A stretch of DNA of 64,000 nt from Lyophyllum atratum (GCA_014905825.1 JACGCN010000010.1:496001-560000); one strand, 5' to 3'. Shown: positions 34,639 to 48,236, counted from the first letter of the stretch. Numbers and translations: made by a program. Notes: generated by a model from the sequence alone, not told the origin.

Positions 34639-36090
34639 TATGCTGATGGGGTTGAGGAGGAAGGCGCTAGTTAGTTTCTGACATCACGCCAGATCACGCC
34701 GGCGTTTATACGAACACGTCCCGGTCTATCTTAGTCTATCATCGATTCTTCAAAAGTCAATACTTACACGCTCCCGACAGAAACACGCATGGCCTCTATG
34801 TGACCGGCCTCAAGGAACCTTTGATTGTATTTGAATCCTGATGTACGTCTAAGCAGGATATACATCGGTGAAATATTAATTATAGTTGGTCTTGAAGACG
34901 CAAGCCTATGATCTATATTTGGCCAGACCTGAGCCTTACCTCGCCCAAAGATCGTACGGCGGACATTTGCGAACATACGGTATCATAACTGGACCGGAGG
35001 AGGGAGAGGAGGACGGGTGGGTGAGCGGACTAGCGTAAAATCTCATCTTCGCATGGGTCAAACTATGAGAAACAAATTTGCATGGGTTAGCTCCTAGTAA
35101 TCGCATCCACTGACCTATTATAAGATTAGTTTCGTCGCGATTGCAAACAGGTGGCGGCCATTGGTCTACCTTTATCACAAAATAACGCCAGTGTCGCCTA
35201 CCAATAAACCTGGCGAAACCTTCATTAGGCACAAAAAGTGCATTATGGATAGACATGATTTCGCTTATGTAGCATGATCAAGACATGACTCAAATTTTAG
35301 CGTCGATTGCGATCCTCGTCATAGGAATGCGCACGTCTTGGAGCTGTAGCTGATGCTGTCATTTGTCGAAGGTAGACTTGCTGAATCAAGCAGAAGTCGG
35401 AGGTAGTTCGATATTCAGGAGGAAGCCAACCTAGTTTTTCGGCTCTTCGAATGCCGCGTTTCTGGTCGAAGAGAGCGTTAAAGTTAGATTGTCTGGGATG
35501 ACCCGCCTGGAGAGGGAGATGAAGGCTGGATTGTTTCCGGGTGTGGAGGAGTACCTGCATAGCGAACGTGCCCATCAAGGAACGAAGTGGACATAGGGGT
35601 TGTGATATGATGCTTTCTGATTGCCCACTGCCTTTTCTTCGGCACAGGACGTACATAGGATGGGAGTGCTAGAGTAAGTACCGGAATCAGATTTTGAATG
35701 ATCCTTGTGCGGGTGAAAACAGACACGGAACTTTTAGATAGACGTCAGAGGCACAGTAAACACAGCATCGAGCGCCGTCAAAAAACGAAGCAGTGGCGTG
35801 CCTGGTCTCTGAAAATTGTTATTGGCAACATTAGAGTATACATGTCGATTGAAGAGGATACAGGTATGAGGTCGATAGCCTACACCAGGAGTAATAATCA
35901 TTTATGAGGTTGGAGTGAGCAACCGAAAAGATGGATGGACTGGACAACATGGAGCGATCGACATCAACGGATGGGGCCGAATCGTCCCAGTCCCGATTAG
36001 GATAACCCATGAGTTGACGTCAAGAATAGAAAATACAACTAACCGAGACCCAAATGAACCACCCAGTGTTCCCCCTTCCTTCCCCCCACC
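34639..36090. other. intergenic, no convincing gene
   Basis: Between two divergently transcribed genes. Minus frames at 34936-35256 (106 codons), 35297-35656 (119 codons) and 35484-35726 (80 codons) are candidates for a small unknown gene, the last starting MSVFTRTRIIQNLIPVLTLA. I see no family and no clear splice link, so I do not call them. Confidence 0.35.
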
Positions 36091-39000
36091 ATGTACGTCC
36101 TCCCGCCAATTTCGATTTACCTCTATAGTTAACGATCATCCGTATAGGTCGGGCAACGATATAGCGAACGCAAAGTCGGCTTCGACTGCGACGTTCGTGA
36201 CTGCCCTTGTATTCAACGCTATCGTTTTTGCTGCTGAACTCGCAGCTTTCACCCTACTCCGACCATGGTTCAAAGCTATCTACGAACCAAGAACCTATGT
36301 ACCACCAGTCTCGTGAGTACCCCATTTCGACAGTATTGGAACACATCCCTCCAGCAGTGCAGCCACCCGTAGGCGTAGCATGGTTAAATGAACTCTTTAA
36401 CTTTCGCTGGATTCGTTTTTGATTTATACTCAACATATGCCCTTTTAACAGGAAGCGTATTCAGCCTCTCAGTAAATCCCTATTCCTATGGCCCCTAGCG
36501 GTCTACAAAGCGGACTATCGCGGCATCATCAGAGCCAATGGAATGGACGCGTATTTCTTTGTGCGGTTCCTCCGCATGATGGCCCGAATTTTCCTACCAA
36601 TCTGGCTCGTTTCCTGGGCGGTTCTTATGCCCGTTACAAGCGTGAACTCGCGCGTTGACAATAATGCGGGATTGGATTTATTCGTCTTTGGTAACATTTC
36701 TCCCGATAAGCAAACGCGTTACGCTGCACATATCATCCTTGTATACCTCTTTACCTGTGAGCATTCACCGACCTCCTCTTCAATTTCCCTAATTTGACGT
36801 CTGGATAGTCTGGATATTCTACAACATCAAGATCGAGATGCGGTCGTTTATACTCGAGCGCCAGCAGCATCTGATCAACCCCGTGCATGCCAAGTCCGTG
36901 CAGGCGAATACCATTCTTGTCACAGGAATTCCCGCAAAGTACCTTTCGAAAGACGCCCTGCATAATCTTTTCAACGACCTTCCCGGAGGCGTGAGGCAAA
37001 TTTGGATCAACAGGTACGCGTCTTTGTCTCATCAAACCATTTATACTTAACCTGATGGCCTTTCAGGAATCTCAAGGAGCTTCCAGATATCTATGACAGA
37101 CGCATCGCTGCATGTAACAAGCTCGAATCCGCCGAGACTGCGCTCATGAAGACCGCGGCCAAACTCCGTCTGGCTGCCACCAAGCAGAGCAAGAAGAAAG
37201 GATCCAGAGCAGCGGATGTCGAGGCTTCCCCGGCGCTAGATGCCAATGCTGTGATTGTCCCTCGGGATAAACGGCCCCAACACCGGCTCGGGATGATCTT
37301 CTTCGGCAAGAAGGTCGACACCATCGAGTGGGCGAGAGAAGAGATCCGGGTCTGCACCGAGCTGTTGGACGAAGGACGGGCTGTCATTGAGAACGATGGA
37401 AAGGGCGTTGCGGATCATAGTGATGAGCGCGGGGACAAAATCGAGGACGACAAGGCGATCAGCGAGGGCGCAAAGCATGGGAAGGGCAAGGCGGAGCCGA
37501 AAAGCTACCCACCTCTCAACAGCGCTTTCGTGACATTCCATAAGCAAATCGCGGCACATTTGGCGATGCAGGTGTTGACACATCACGAGCCTTACCGGAT
37601 GAGTGAGTCTTGTGTGCCTCTTCTCTGTCGAAGCATTTTAACTTTTCTCTCTCTCCACCAGATGGAAAGTATGTCGAAGTCAGCCCCGAGGATGTCATCT
37701 GGTCTAACCTCGGAATGAACCCATACGAGCAAAAGGTACACAGCTTCTGTCCCCTTGAACGAAGCCAGAAGCTAATAGTATAATACTCTCTAGCTTCGCA
37801 AAGCTATCAGCTACGCAGCGACAGCCGGGTTGATCATCCTCTGGGCATTCCCTGGTACGTGTTGGTTCTGACTCAAATAGCTCAACTCGACTAACTGTCG
37901 TCCAGTTGCCTTTGTCGGTATCGTCTCTAATGTGCCCGCTCTATGCGTATCCACTGCTTGGCTCGCATGGATCTGCAAGCTCCCCGCCGTCGTTGTCGGC
38001 ATCATTTCCGGTATCCTCCCGCCCGTCTTGCTAGCGGTTCTTATGATGCTCCTGCCCATCATCTTGCGCCTCCTCGCCCGCTTCGAAGGCATTCCAAAGT
38101 ACACTGGATTGGAATTGTCGTTGATGACGCGGTTCTTCATCTTCCAGGTCATCGTGAGTAGAACAACGACATGCCTTCCTGGAATCTGCTAAGGTGTCTG
38201 TTGAAACCTGTAGCACTCCTTCCTCATTGTGACGCTCAGTTCCGGCATCATCAAGGCCCTTGATCCTATTATCAAGAACCCGACATCGGTGGCTCCTCTT
38301 CTCGCACAGAATCTACCCGGCGCGTCTACGTTCTTCCTTACGTACGCACTATATCCTTTCCTTTTTGTCGCCTTACTCACGTTAGTCTTCAGGTATATCG
38401 TCCTCCAGGGTTTGTCCGGTGTTGCCGGAGGATTCTTGCAGATTGTGCCGTTGATCATCTACTATGTCAAGCTCTTCATTCTCGGAAGCACACCTCGCGC
38501 AGTGTACAACATCAAGTACGGTCTCAGAAATGTAGCTTGGGGAACGACGTTCCCTGGTGTCACTCTCCTTGTAGTCATCGGTGAGATAAATGCATCACCA
38601 CCTCTCTAGTTGTCCTAATTTTAATTGTCTGGGTCGTCTAGCCCTGGGATACTCCATCATCTCGCCCATCATCAATGGCCTTGCTTGCGCGACATTCTTC
38701 ATGTTCTACCAGCTGTACAAGTACCTCTTCCTCTGGCAGTACGGCCAGCCGTCGACGAGCGATACCGGAGGCCTGTTCTTCCCCAAGGCCATCCAGCACG
38801 TCTTCGTGGGTTTGTACGTGCAGCAGGTTTGCCTCTGCGCGTTGTTCTTCCTCGCACAGGACGAGAACAAGAAAGCAAGCGCCGTCGCTGAAGGTGCACT
38901 CATGGTCGTCCTCATCGTCATCACCGTAAGCACCCTGTCCTACCTTACCGTCGACCTAGGCTGACCACCATGTCGATCCCGCTGCATATGTAGGCCGGCT

Positions 39001-39419
39001 ACAACCTCATCATCAACAACTCATACGGGCCCCTCCTGCATGCGCTCCCGCTGAGTCTCAAGGACAAGACCTACGGCGGTACACCGAGCATCAAGGAGCA
39101 GCGCGACAGTGACGAAGTTCCACTCAGCGCGCACAGGTCGATTGAGCTCCGACCGCGCTACGGCGATGCTAAGGACCCTGCCGGCCCGCATTCGGCTGAG
39201 AAGGCGAAGACGGAGGAGGACTATGGCTTTGCGCACCCCGCGGCGTCGCGGCCGCAGCGCACGGTGTGGTTGCCGAGGGATAGGCTTGGGGTGGCGGAGG
39301 AGGAGGAGAGGGCGTGTAGGGAGGCGGGGGTGGATGTGAGTATGGCGGATGCGGAGATGAATGAGAAGGGGAAGGTGGATATTAGGGGGGCGCCGCCGGA
39401 TTTGATCAAGGAGGAGTAA
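36091..39419 (+). CDS. CSC1: CSC1/OSCA/TMEM63-type cation channel (DUF221)
   Basis: Mechano- or osmosensitive cation channel family with about ten or eleven membrane helices. The start codon seems to be split by an intron: AT at 36091-36092, intron 36093-36147 (gtacgt...tatag), then G. This gives MSGNDIANAKSASTATFVTAL, a typical family N-terminus. The first transmembrane helix follows, then the cytosolic domain with the RNA-recognition-like fold (TILVTGIPAKYLSKDALHNLF and AFVTFHKQIAAHLA). The pore-region helices lie at about 37800-38990 (for example SSGIIKALDPIIKNP and LQIVPLIIYYVKLFI). The hydrophilic tail ends DLIKEE and TAA at 39417-39419. About ten exons, all consistent in frame. Without the split ATG, the open frame from 35915 would add an unlikely N-terminus. 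Confidence 0.88.
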
Positions 39420-39878
39420 GGGTGGTTTTGGATTGTACGTATGATCCTCTCTGGGGTGGGTCAGGGTTGGAACACTTCATCTTTTTCTCTTCTTCTTCTT
39501 TCTTATTCTTTTTTTGAACGGTTTTGCGTCTCGCATCCGCCACACATTCTTTTATATACATTTTACCCCTTTTTTCTTGATTATATATACATACCCTTCA
39601 GCTATTCCCTTGTTTCTTGTCTTTTCTGTTCCGTTCCGGCAGGAGCGGAGCCAGTATATAGCGGCCATGATCGGACGTGCTCGTTGGGGCGTCCATGACA
39701 AGTTGTTGTAGCGTTGATAATGTAATGAAATTTATAGTAATGTTCATACGATGTCTTTCGGATTCAAGTTGGGACCTTGGACTTGGGACAATCAGAATAC
39801 GACACAGTCCAGATGGTCTATGGATGGGATAACAAAACAGATTCTTGTTTAAAAAGACGCCATAGGAATAGGAATATT
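39420..39878. other. 3' flank of CSC1-like gene
   Basis: A pyrimidine- and AT-rich stretch (about 39475-39620) typical of a fungal 3' UTR and terminator region. No gene seen. Confidence 0.4.
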
Positions 39879-39975
39879 TCCCTCTAGCCGACTTGAACGA
39901 CTGACCTCGTCATAGTTAGACTGGGTGACATCATATGCATACTAGTGACGCGCTCTACCACTGAGCTAAGAGGGA
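39879..39975 (-). tRNA. tRNA-Thr (anticodon AGU), with intron
   Basis: Read on the minus strand: perfect 7-bp acceptor stem TCCCTCT/AGAGGGA, D arm GCTCAGTGGTAGAGC, anticodon stem CGTCA/TGACG with loop CTAGTA..., anticodon AGT. An intron of about 26 nt follows the base 3' to the anticodon, the usual place. The T arm contains GTTCAAGTC, a mild variant of the B box. No CCA is encoded, as expected for a nuclear gene. Confidence 0.85.
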
Positions 39976-41133
39976 CTGCAAGGCGAAGATCAAATTCGAA
40001 GTAAGGGCGTCAAGCTGAACCAACAACAAAAAAAAATCGGGAGCTGCGGGGAGCTTGCAGGTTCTCGATCTCAAGAATCTGTGTAAACTATCGCCTACTC
40101 GTTAGTTTACAGCATACACTGTGTGAGATCGGAAGGTGGAAGTTCCAATGAGCAAGAAGCGTAAGTACTTGATCGTCCTCGTCTGGTGGAAAAGGCTAGT
40201 AAGTACCGCTCTCGCTTCCAACACTTGTCACTCGCGACGGCACCTTGGACGGGCGTTCCTGAGCCACTATTGTAGCTACAAGAGATCATGATCAGGTCCG
40301 CTGGATTTCGCACATTTTTCAGGGATAGGCCCATGATAGGGATATGAGTTGCCACGCTGTGAAAGGGGATGATGTTGAGGTAGAATTGACGCCCTAACGT
40401 TACGACTACCTCCGCGATGCAAGGGACCCTTCAATAAGCTAGGAGGGTCAATACCTGGCATGTTTCGAGATAAAATGTGAAGCCTGTTGTTGGTTTCGAA
40501 GGGAAAGTATTTCAAGTTATGTACACTGGTACAGCCTGACAGGAATAGTGGAATAACGTTCTGCGTACTTGTACAATGTCCATTTGTGCAGGACCTTAGC
40601 TCATCGTACACCTGGGAACTAAGTCCATTTAACTATGGTCCTTCTGCAGAGTTGAATAGATTGTGAATAGAGACGGTTAATCTGAACCGATGCCATCATT
40701 GCCAAGTTGAAGTTGCTTAACCTAGAACGGCCACGTGCTCTCAGGCGCGGACGACACTGGACACTGACAGAGCTGGACAGGCATCCTCCAGAAGATCGTG
40801 CCTGGTCCTGAATTGTACTCCCTCGCACCGCCCTCAGCGGTCCTTGGGCCTTATCTCCAACTTTCAATCTAACTCCTGAAGCTTGGGTAGCGTCTGACAT
40901 ATGCCATGCTCAGAACGATCCATCATTCCCCCGTCGGTGAAAAGGCTGTGGAGTGCCTACATTCCATATAATCCGATGTCGACAGCTCTGCTTCAGGCTT
41001 GACCTGCCACAAATCCCTTCCCTCGCACCTCCAAGGCTAAAGTATAACTACGTTCAAGTCTCTTCGCCAAGGAATCACTTTAGCTAGAGAGAATTCTCGC
41101 CTTAATTCTCGAGTCCACGCTCTCAAGGCCGCG
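39976..41133. other. intergenic, no gene recognised
   Basis: Minus frames at 40107-40355, 40276-40611 and 40619-40900 are short and resemble nothing I know. Part of this must be the promoter of the GPCR gene at 41134; a long CT-rich piece lies just before its start. Confidence 0.35.
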
Positions 41134-43221
41134 ATGTCTGCTCTCGAACCAGTCGAGAAGTTCAGATTTGGAGAGAGGTTGGGGGTCTTCATCATGGTTG
41201 AATCTGCTAGGTAAATGACCCGCTATCTTCTCGCCAATTAAAGAAGCTCAAATCTTCGCATTTCACCTCCCTGTCAGTCTTTCCGCAATTGCAGTAACAC
41301 TGCTCCTGACGTATGTCGGGGTATGTCCAGCTCAGCGCCCATTTGTCCCTCATTTTTCGTTAACGTTCCTGTCCTCAAGTTTAAATCATTGACAAGGTAT
41401 CGAGCACGGAGAGCTGCGCGCAACCAGATGTTCACTCAGTGGATGAATGCCTGGCAGATGGCCGCCATCCAAGCCACCCTAGAACGTACGGAGGATGCCA
41501 GCGATTCCAGTTTCTTCATCTGCCTCATGCTTGCAGAACTTGTCCAAGCCGTTGGTAAGTTCTCCTGTTCCTTGAGGTTCCTGTTGCCGTTATACATATG
41601 AATATAAGTTGCTGAATACAAGCATGTCCATAGGCGGCTTGCTTAACATTCAATGGGTCATCGACGGCGTAAGCGCACTTCACCTTATCCCCGTCATCCT
41701 GATAGAGTCTGATTCATCGATTCTTGGGCATGGATGTGCAGACGGTAACGGAAGGTTCGCTTTGTACTGCACAGGGCGCGCTTAAACAGCTCGGTGACGT
41801 GAGTGTTGCGTTCATGTAAGTTGAAACTTCATGCTCTGCCTTGTCCGAGTCTTTTATGTATTTATCATTCTCTTTTCAGGTCCCTTGTGAGTTCCGTGAT
41901 TCTTTTGCTCATTTGAATCGTTCAATCCTAATGGGAACAGTGCATAGCTTTCCAGACATTCTCCGTCCTTATCCTGCGATGGCACGCGCCTGTTTCCGCT
42001 TCCAAGTACATCATTGCAGCGGTGTTTCTTTTCATAGCCCTTATGCAGGGTATCAGTGTTGCTACTCGGACACACAGCAGCAAGGGGCCGTACTATGGGA
42101 ATACAGGTTTCTGTGAGCCTTTCTCTTTCCCTCTTTGCGGAGTCCTCTCATCACTGATATGCACAGGGTGTTGGATAGGAGACAACTACCTGAAAGAGAA
42201 GATTATATTTGAGTACTTATGGATGTGGCTTGCGGGCTTCATCATGCTCGTCATCTACGGTATGACTGCGATCGTGATGCGCGGGATACTGGTTGTCGGC
42301 GATGAGTCTGAGGGGAGTGGACGATCGAGATTGAGATGGAACTGGAGTGGGAGGAAGCGAACTAGGCAAGCATTTGTGGATGATAATGGGGAGGAGGAAG
42401 AGGAGCGCCAAGCGAAGGCTATTGCCAACCTTATGCTTTTGTGAGCATCAGCCTCTATTCTTCTGGCAGCCAACTAATGAGCACCCAGCTATCCCGCGGT
42501 GTACATAGTCTGTGTCTTCCCTGTCGGCTTGGTGCGCTGGCTAGCCTTCAGTGGTAAATATGTACCTCCTGGTGCAACAATCATCTCAAGCATCGTGTTC
42601 TCGCTCTCCGGGCTTCTCAATACGATATTATACGTAACGACGCGTCCAGAGCTCATCCACAACAGCCCCGATAGAGAAGAAACATCTGCCAAGGATCGAA
42701 AACGAGACAAACCGACAGAGAAGCAAAACCGCAAATCTCCTGCGCATCGTCGTCACGCCGGCCACCTCCCAGATCGCGGCGACGACGTGGGTAATTTGTA
42801 CCTAGAGGATTTCCAGCATCGCGACGCCAGCGATAACCAGCCCTGGTTGGCACATGAGCACTCGCGCACGGACAGCGGATACGCATACCCCGCGAGCCCT
42901 GTCAGCAGTCCGGAGCGCATCCTACTTGGCCATCTCCCGAGCACATCGGATGCGAGTGGGAGCATATACCGGCCTAGCTCCTCATCAAGCGAGGCGCAGA
43001 AACACCGGCAGCTGCTGAGTCTTGATGCAGGGCACCTTCCAGATCTCGAACTTGACCATGATACGCGGTTTGGGGAAGGCCTCCAGGGGTTGCCGATTCC
43101 GCATGCGCAGGGACACGGGAGACGTGGCAACGGGTCGGGCCTGGAGCTTGAGGGGGCGGGTATGGTGCACTCTTCCTTGTCACCCAACGCCTTATTCCCT
43201 AGCACGGGTAGAGGATATTGA
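41134..43221 (+). CDS. seven-helix G protein-coupled receptor, Git3/cAMP-receptor-like
   Basis: Plasma membrane receptor of the fungal Git3/Dictyostelium-cAMP-receptor-like group, a nutrient-sensing family. The ATG at 41134 starts MSALEPVEKFRFGERLG. Helix 1 covers the short exon SAIAVTLLLTYVG. Then come FFICLMLAELVQAVGGLLN (helix 2-3 region, split by an intron), KYIIAAVFLFIALMQGIS, a loop with the WCWIGD motif common in this family (an intron separates its parts) and WLAGFIMLVIYGMTAIVM. A charged third loop (about 42290-42420) is followed by AVYIVCVFPVGLVRW and ISSIVFSLSGLLNTILYVTTRP. A Ser/His-rich C-terminal tail of about 190 residues ends at TGA 43219-43221. Around eight exons. Ligand unknown. 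Confidence 0.8.
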
Positions 43222-43890
43222 TGATCGACGTTTCGTTGGACAATGTCATTTACCATGCACCGGAGATAATGCGCCCATATGTAAATTATTGATTTTTTTG
43301 GGAGTGCTCTGTCACCCATCAGACACGATATGACTGATCTCGCGACCGGACTACTTCTGCAGTCCTGAAAACGCGGGGGCGCTGTTAGGCCGGCCGCCTA
43401 CAGAGTATCACGCCTTCGCGCGATGCCATTCGGGACGCAGCGTTATCCACGGAACGCCATCCTCCCGCCCAAGCTGTATGATACGCACCTTTGCAGCCTT
43501 CGCTACATAGTCTCCAAATTTTCTGACTCCTACGTTTAGTCTTGCACTCTGGAATAGGATGTCCAGTCAAAATAACACGTGGCTAGACGTGGCTCCCGCC
43601 TTATATGCAATGGCATCGATGGGCTTGGTGGTTAGAGTTAAAAATAGCGGGCACAGGACGGAGACGCGTCACGTCAGTGGCAAGCATGTGCAAAGTGATG
43701 TATTACCAAATCGGGCTGCATTCATGGATAACTTTTTCATGGTCAATTGACCATGGATCGATATCCAGTTTTAGGCATATGTCATATCCTATTCACACAC
43801 CTGGCTCAAGCATAATTTCAGCAGTCCATTGCTAAGATCATTACTTCGACGCCATCTTGGATTTCCACACCAGCTACCTTCAGTCCCTCC
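43222..43890. other. convergent intergenic region
   Basis: Lies between the 3' ends of the GPCR (plus) and dehalogenase (minus) genes. Short frames only; nothing supported. Confidence 0.4.
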
Positions 43891-44940
43891 TTACAACTCA
43901 AGTGAAGCACGATGCTCCTCCTCAACAGCTCTAGCCATATCTCCCAACGTCTCGAAGCGCCACTGCCATCCAAACTCCTTACCATCAGAAGGTGGAGCGG
44001 GTCGTAACACAGCACCCTGCCGATCGATCCACACACTGGAAACGCCGAGCTGCTTCGCAGGCTCGTGGTCGTGCGTCAAACTCTGCGCCACTACAAGCGT
44101 CTTAGCTTTGATGTCATCGATGGATTGGACCGCCGGAGCGTCGCTGGAGCCCGGGTGCGCCAGCAGATCAGGCTCCGCGCGAATCGCCTCGAATGCAGCA
44201 AGGAAGCCGGTAAGTGAAGGCTTATATGCCCCGACATCTTGCGCTGTGAGGATGAGGGAGAATGGTGATTTGGAATTGGGGGTTTGACGCGGGAGCCACA
44301 AGCCGCGGGGGTTAGCGATTGGATCGGGGCGGCTGTAAAGTGCCGGGGCCGGCTGACCGTCCCCAACGTCCGACGGGGAGGATCCTTCGGAGAGATAGGT
44401 GTGCGTATGGGCGAAGGACGCATGGTCGACATTCGAGAGTACGACGAGGTGGAAATATTTGGAAAGGTCGTGGAGAGCTTTGGAGCTATCTGGGAACGGT
44501 GCCCATTGCTTGATCGAATTCCCAAACACCGTATGTGCGTTTGGGGTGGGACTCGAATCTAGCTTCGCTGATGAGGGCTCCCCTGGTTTGTCTGCTACGT
44601 TTAAGGATGGGAGGTGACCCTCAAGGGTCGTGGTATCTGCGGTATCCAGCGCTTTCGTCGGTCTCTCCTCTTTAGCCAACAGGCGCGCTTCGAGGACCTC
44701 ATGAGCCTTGGCGAGAAGGTCAGAGTATCGCATCGACGGGTGCTGACCCTGGATATCCGATTCTATCGACATAAAGGCATGGACCGCTTCACTGCGAGAC
44801 CAGCGCGAAGAAGAGCGGAAACGGGAGAGAAGGGGTTTTAACGCGTCGTATAACCCTGTCTCCCAGTCGGCAAGAGTGCCATAGACATCGAAAATCAGAT
44901 ACTTGTGATCGGTGAGCTTGTGCGCAGCTGAAGACGACAT
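43891..44940 (-). CDS. haloacid dehalogenase, type II (HAD superfamily)
   Basis: Intronless, 349 residues. Motif I is IFDVYGTLADWE (residues about 16-27) with the nucleophile Asp and the L-2-haloacid dehalogenase form of the motif. Motif II is VVLSNVDHASF, motif III has the lysine of GAYKPS, and the C-terminal motif AQSLTHDHEPAKQLG places the last acid. The cap region contains RYSDLLAKAHEVLEARL, as in the type II group. The product is probably a cytosolic hydrolase of 2-halo acids or a related phosphatase; substrate cannot be told. Inserts rich in Pro/Ser (about residues 110-125 and 200-220) lengthen it compared with bacterial enzymes of about 230 residues. Confidence 0.88.
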   Translation of the reverse strand: MSSSAAHKLTDHKYLIFDVYGTLADWETGLYDALKPLLSRFRSSSRWSRSEAVHAFMSIESDIQGQHPSMRYSDLLAKAHEVLEARLLAKEERPTKALDTADTTTLEGHLPSLNVADKPGEPSSAKLDSSPTPNAHTVFGNSIKQWAPFPDSSKALHDLSKYFHLVVLSNVDHASFAHTHTYLSEGSSPSDVGDGQPAPALYSRPDPIANPRGLWLPRQTPNSKSPFSLILTAQDVGAYKPSLTGFLAAFEAIRAEPDLLAHPGSSDAPAVQSIDDIKAKTLVVAQSLTHDHEPAKQLGVSSVWIDRQGAVLRPAPPSDGKEFGWQWRFETLGDMARAVEEEHRASLEL

Positions 44941-45264
44941 TGTAGGGTGAAAGGAATCGATGGGTTATGATATTCGGTTGTTATGATAATCGAGATGCTT
45001 TCATGTTCTGACTCAGGCTAGATGCCGTCACATCGGCCGCATGGTGACATCACTCCTATCATGGGGTCGACGAATGTGGATCCATGTGTGAGGTCCTGCT
45101 GGAGCGTCTTGCGCAGCTCAGACATGACTTGAAATTCCACGTTCCAGTCTTATAATCTTTCCAGCCTCCTGGCCTCGAAAAGATCTCACTCAATACAAGA
45201 TCCAGTCTGTCCGCAAGTTCTGCTTGATTTTCATTAGTACCTAATCATATGCCCTCGCGCGGCG
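44941..45264. other. intergenic, no gene
   Basis: About 320 bp between a minus-strand start and a minus-strand stop. It should contain the dehalogenase promoter; I see no clear element. Confidence 0.4.
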
Positions 45265-47435
45265 TCAGCCCAAACAGCTTGTTTGCATGGCGTGCCATGT
45301 ACCGCCTCCAAGAAGCACCAACTCTCTCCTGACTTTCCAAGACTCTGGAGTGGCTTTGATCAAGCCCGGATCACGTATCAACCCCCTAAGCAGTATGGAC
45401 GGATGCACGTCTTCATAGTCCTCATCTCCACATTCTGCATCCAGTTCTTTGTGGTTGCTGTACTTCAGCCTAAACAGGAGCTGTTCCTGAGCCAGTGTGC
45501 TTATCGGGCACCGAGCCAGTTGCGCAACGCACTGGTCCCAAGCAATCTCAGCCCCCGATGTGTTGGCTGGCGAGTATATCTCCAGGGAATCGTGCAGAAG
45601 GAACAACTGAAGGTCGTAAATATGCGTATGTAAGATCTGTGATCGTTCCAGAGCATATCCGAGTGCGGTCGCACAACGAGGGGGGGAGTGCTGTGAGCTC
45701 TGTAGAACGCGCATGACGTTCACGTGTAAGGGCCAGATAAACTCAACCTCGATGATGGAGGGGCAGAGAAGCGATTGGAGATGGCCCGCTTTTAAGTCGT
45801 CCCGGAGCGTGTCCAACTCATACGACATCCTCGTCATCCGTTCATGGAGGCTCCCATGAAACAGTCGGTTCATTGGATCGACTACAGGTGAATTGTCGTG
45901 ACTAGACTTAACGACATCCGCGAGAACTTCGTGCAGCTCTTTCGCCAGGGCGACGAATCCGGAGAGAAGGAGCCACAGGAGCCGGAAGTTGGTCGTGTGT
46001 CGCAAAACTCTATCGCTGTTGTCAATGACGTCGGACGAGCAGAGATGTGCGAGTATCTCCGCCCCGAAATAAATAGTTCCGATGTTCGTGTTTCCTCTAT
46101 GATGGTTCTCTATCAACGTCTCCGCAACGACGGAAATAGCATTCAAGGTAAGTAGCCGGGATACGCTGAGCCTTCTCGTCTGGATGACACAATTCGGAGG
46201 TTTTGAGGATACGCCCAAGTCGCCCGCTCAAATCAGTGTGGAGAAGCATCGCCGTCAAGTGACGGTTGTCGGCGGCACTGCAGGGATCATGGTGGTTCAC
46301 GAATCCCAATAGGCGATCGCTGTTGTCCAGTGACTGTACGATTAACGATAGAACGTTCAGGTCACGCTCCTCGCGCTTTGTTGACCTGCGAATGGCATCT
46401 GATGCACTTGCTTGTGCCATACTGGATGGGGGATGCGCGCCCTGGATGGCAGGAAAGTATGGATAACGATACTTTCGAAGTATATCCAGTGCTTTTCCAA
46501 CACCACGACGATAGCGGTGAGCGATATGGGCAATCGCTGAACGCGACTGGAAGCAGTGTGCACCAGGTAATAGAGAGTGAAAGAAACGGCCAGGATTGTG
46601 AACGTAACGACTGCGAGGGGCTTATTGACTGGGATGAGGAATAGCACTAGCCCCGCAAAGAAGAGAAAGAGAGACGAGTGCAGGAGTAGTGGGATGGTGT
46701 CGACCACTGCTTTCATCCTAAACCGTTCAATACCCTGGAATAGGTATACCCTGATCCTAGCGCGTTCCGAAGGTATAGAATGGGTTTCGGTTGCCTGGAG
46801 ATAGTTCCGCGCCCATTGCTCAGCAAGGGTCGCAGTAAGCGCACATGCAAGGCTAAATCCCAGACTGAGGAACCAAAGCAAGTTGCATATAAGGGCAGAT
46901 GTGGGGGTTTAAATGGAGCGCTTGACAGCGCGTGTACAGGCAAGGAGGATGTGCCGTTGGACGGGTTGGCCAGTTGCTGGGAAAGTTGCTGGAGAAGAAC
47001 GACAGTTGCGTCATTCGGGTCCGGCTTCAAGTTTTTGTAGCTCTCAATTATAAAAGCAGTCAAGCTCGCTGAAAATAGGCCTGTCTAAACGATGTACACA
47101 CGGGCGTTAGCTGCCGATGCTCAGACGAACGGTGTCGGTGGAAATGCAAACGCACAAAAATAAGAATGGAATCCATGTCGCGCTGGCAATCTTGTGCAAG
47201 AGTTCTGTCCTGCTTTTCTGTCTCGGAGACATACGCTGACCAAACTTTCGCCGATGGACCAAGGGATTCTTCGAGTGTAGGACTAGTGCGATCTGGGATC
47301 AACGTGAATCAGAGAGAGTAACTCTATGAAAAGGTAGGGCATACCATGGTCATGGGAGTGGCTCATCAGTAAGAACTCGCCGTATAGGAAGACGAGGGGA
47401 GAAACGCTGATATTCAACATTGGAAGCGACGACAT
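45265..47435 (-). CDS. DUF6535 membrane protein
   Basis: Family restricted, as far as I know, to Agaricomycetes, function unknown. The start MSSLPMLNIS at 47435 splices at CAT G|gtatgc into KVWSAYVSETEKQDRTLAQD. The family block follows across several introns: MDSILIF, a helix with LTAFIIESY, LKPDPNDATVVLLQQLSQQL, and ALICN... with LWFLSLGFSLACALTATLAEQWARNYLQ. Next are RMKAVVDTIPLLLHSSLFLFFAG and LAVVTFTILAVSF. The large C-terminal part (46400-45265) is helical, without known domains, ending WHAMQTSCLG. Start and first intron are less sure than the central block. Confidence 0.75.
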
Positions 47436-47742
47436 AGGTAGTTATATCATCCATCTCGCCCAGCGCTAATCTTGAAAGCTGTCCAAAAGATGGTCAACAG
47501 ACATCGTTTGGGTTTAAGTTGGAAGCACCAACTGCTGTGAGGGTGTGAGGTCAGGAATCTGATTTCTAAGGTGAATTGGCTCAATGAAGAAGTTATCCCT
47601 GCGGCGAAGGTGGTGGTTGCGACACAGGTTTTGCCTGGTTTTGCACGTGCCTGCGATCACGGCTGACATAACCACTTTTTATCGCCCAACTCAGTTCTTG
47701 ACCGTGTCCACATCACTTTGGCAAGCCCAGCGCTCATCGACG
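47436..47742. other. divergent promoter region
   Basis: About 300 bp between the starts of the DUF6535 gene (minus) and RPB10 (plus), which may share control elements. An 81-nt frame upstream of the RPB10 ATG is probably leader sequence. Confidence 0.4.
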
Positions 47743-48236
<494 letters not shown>

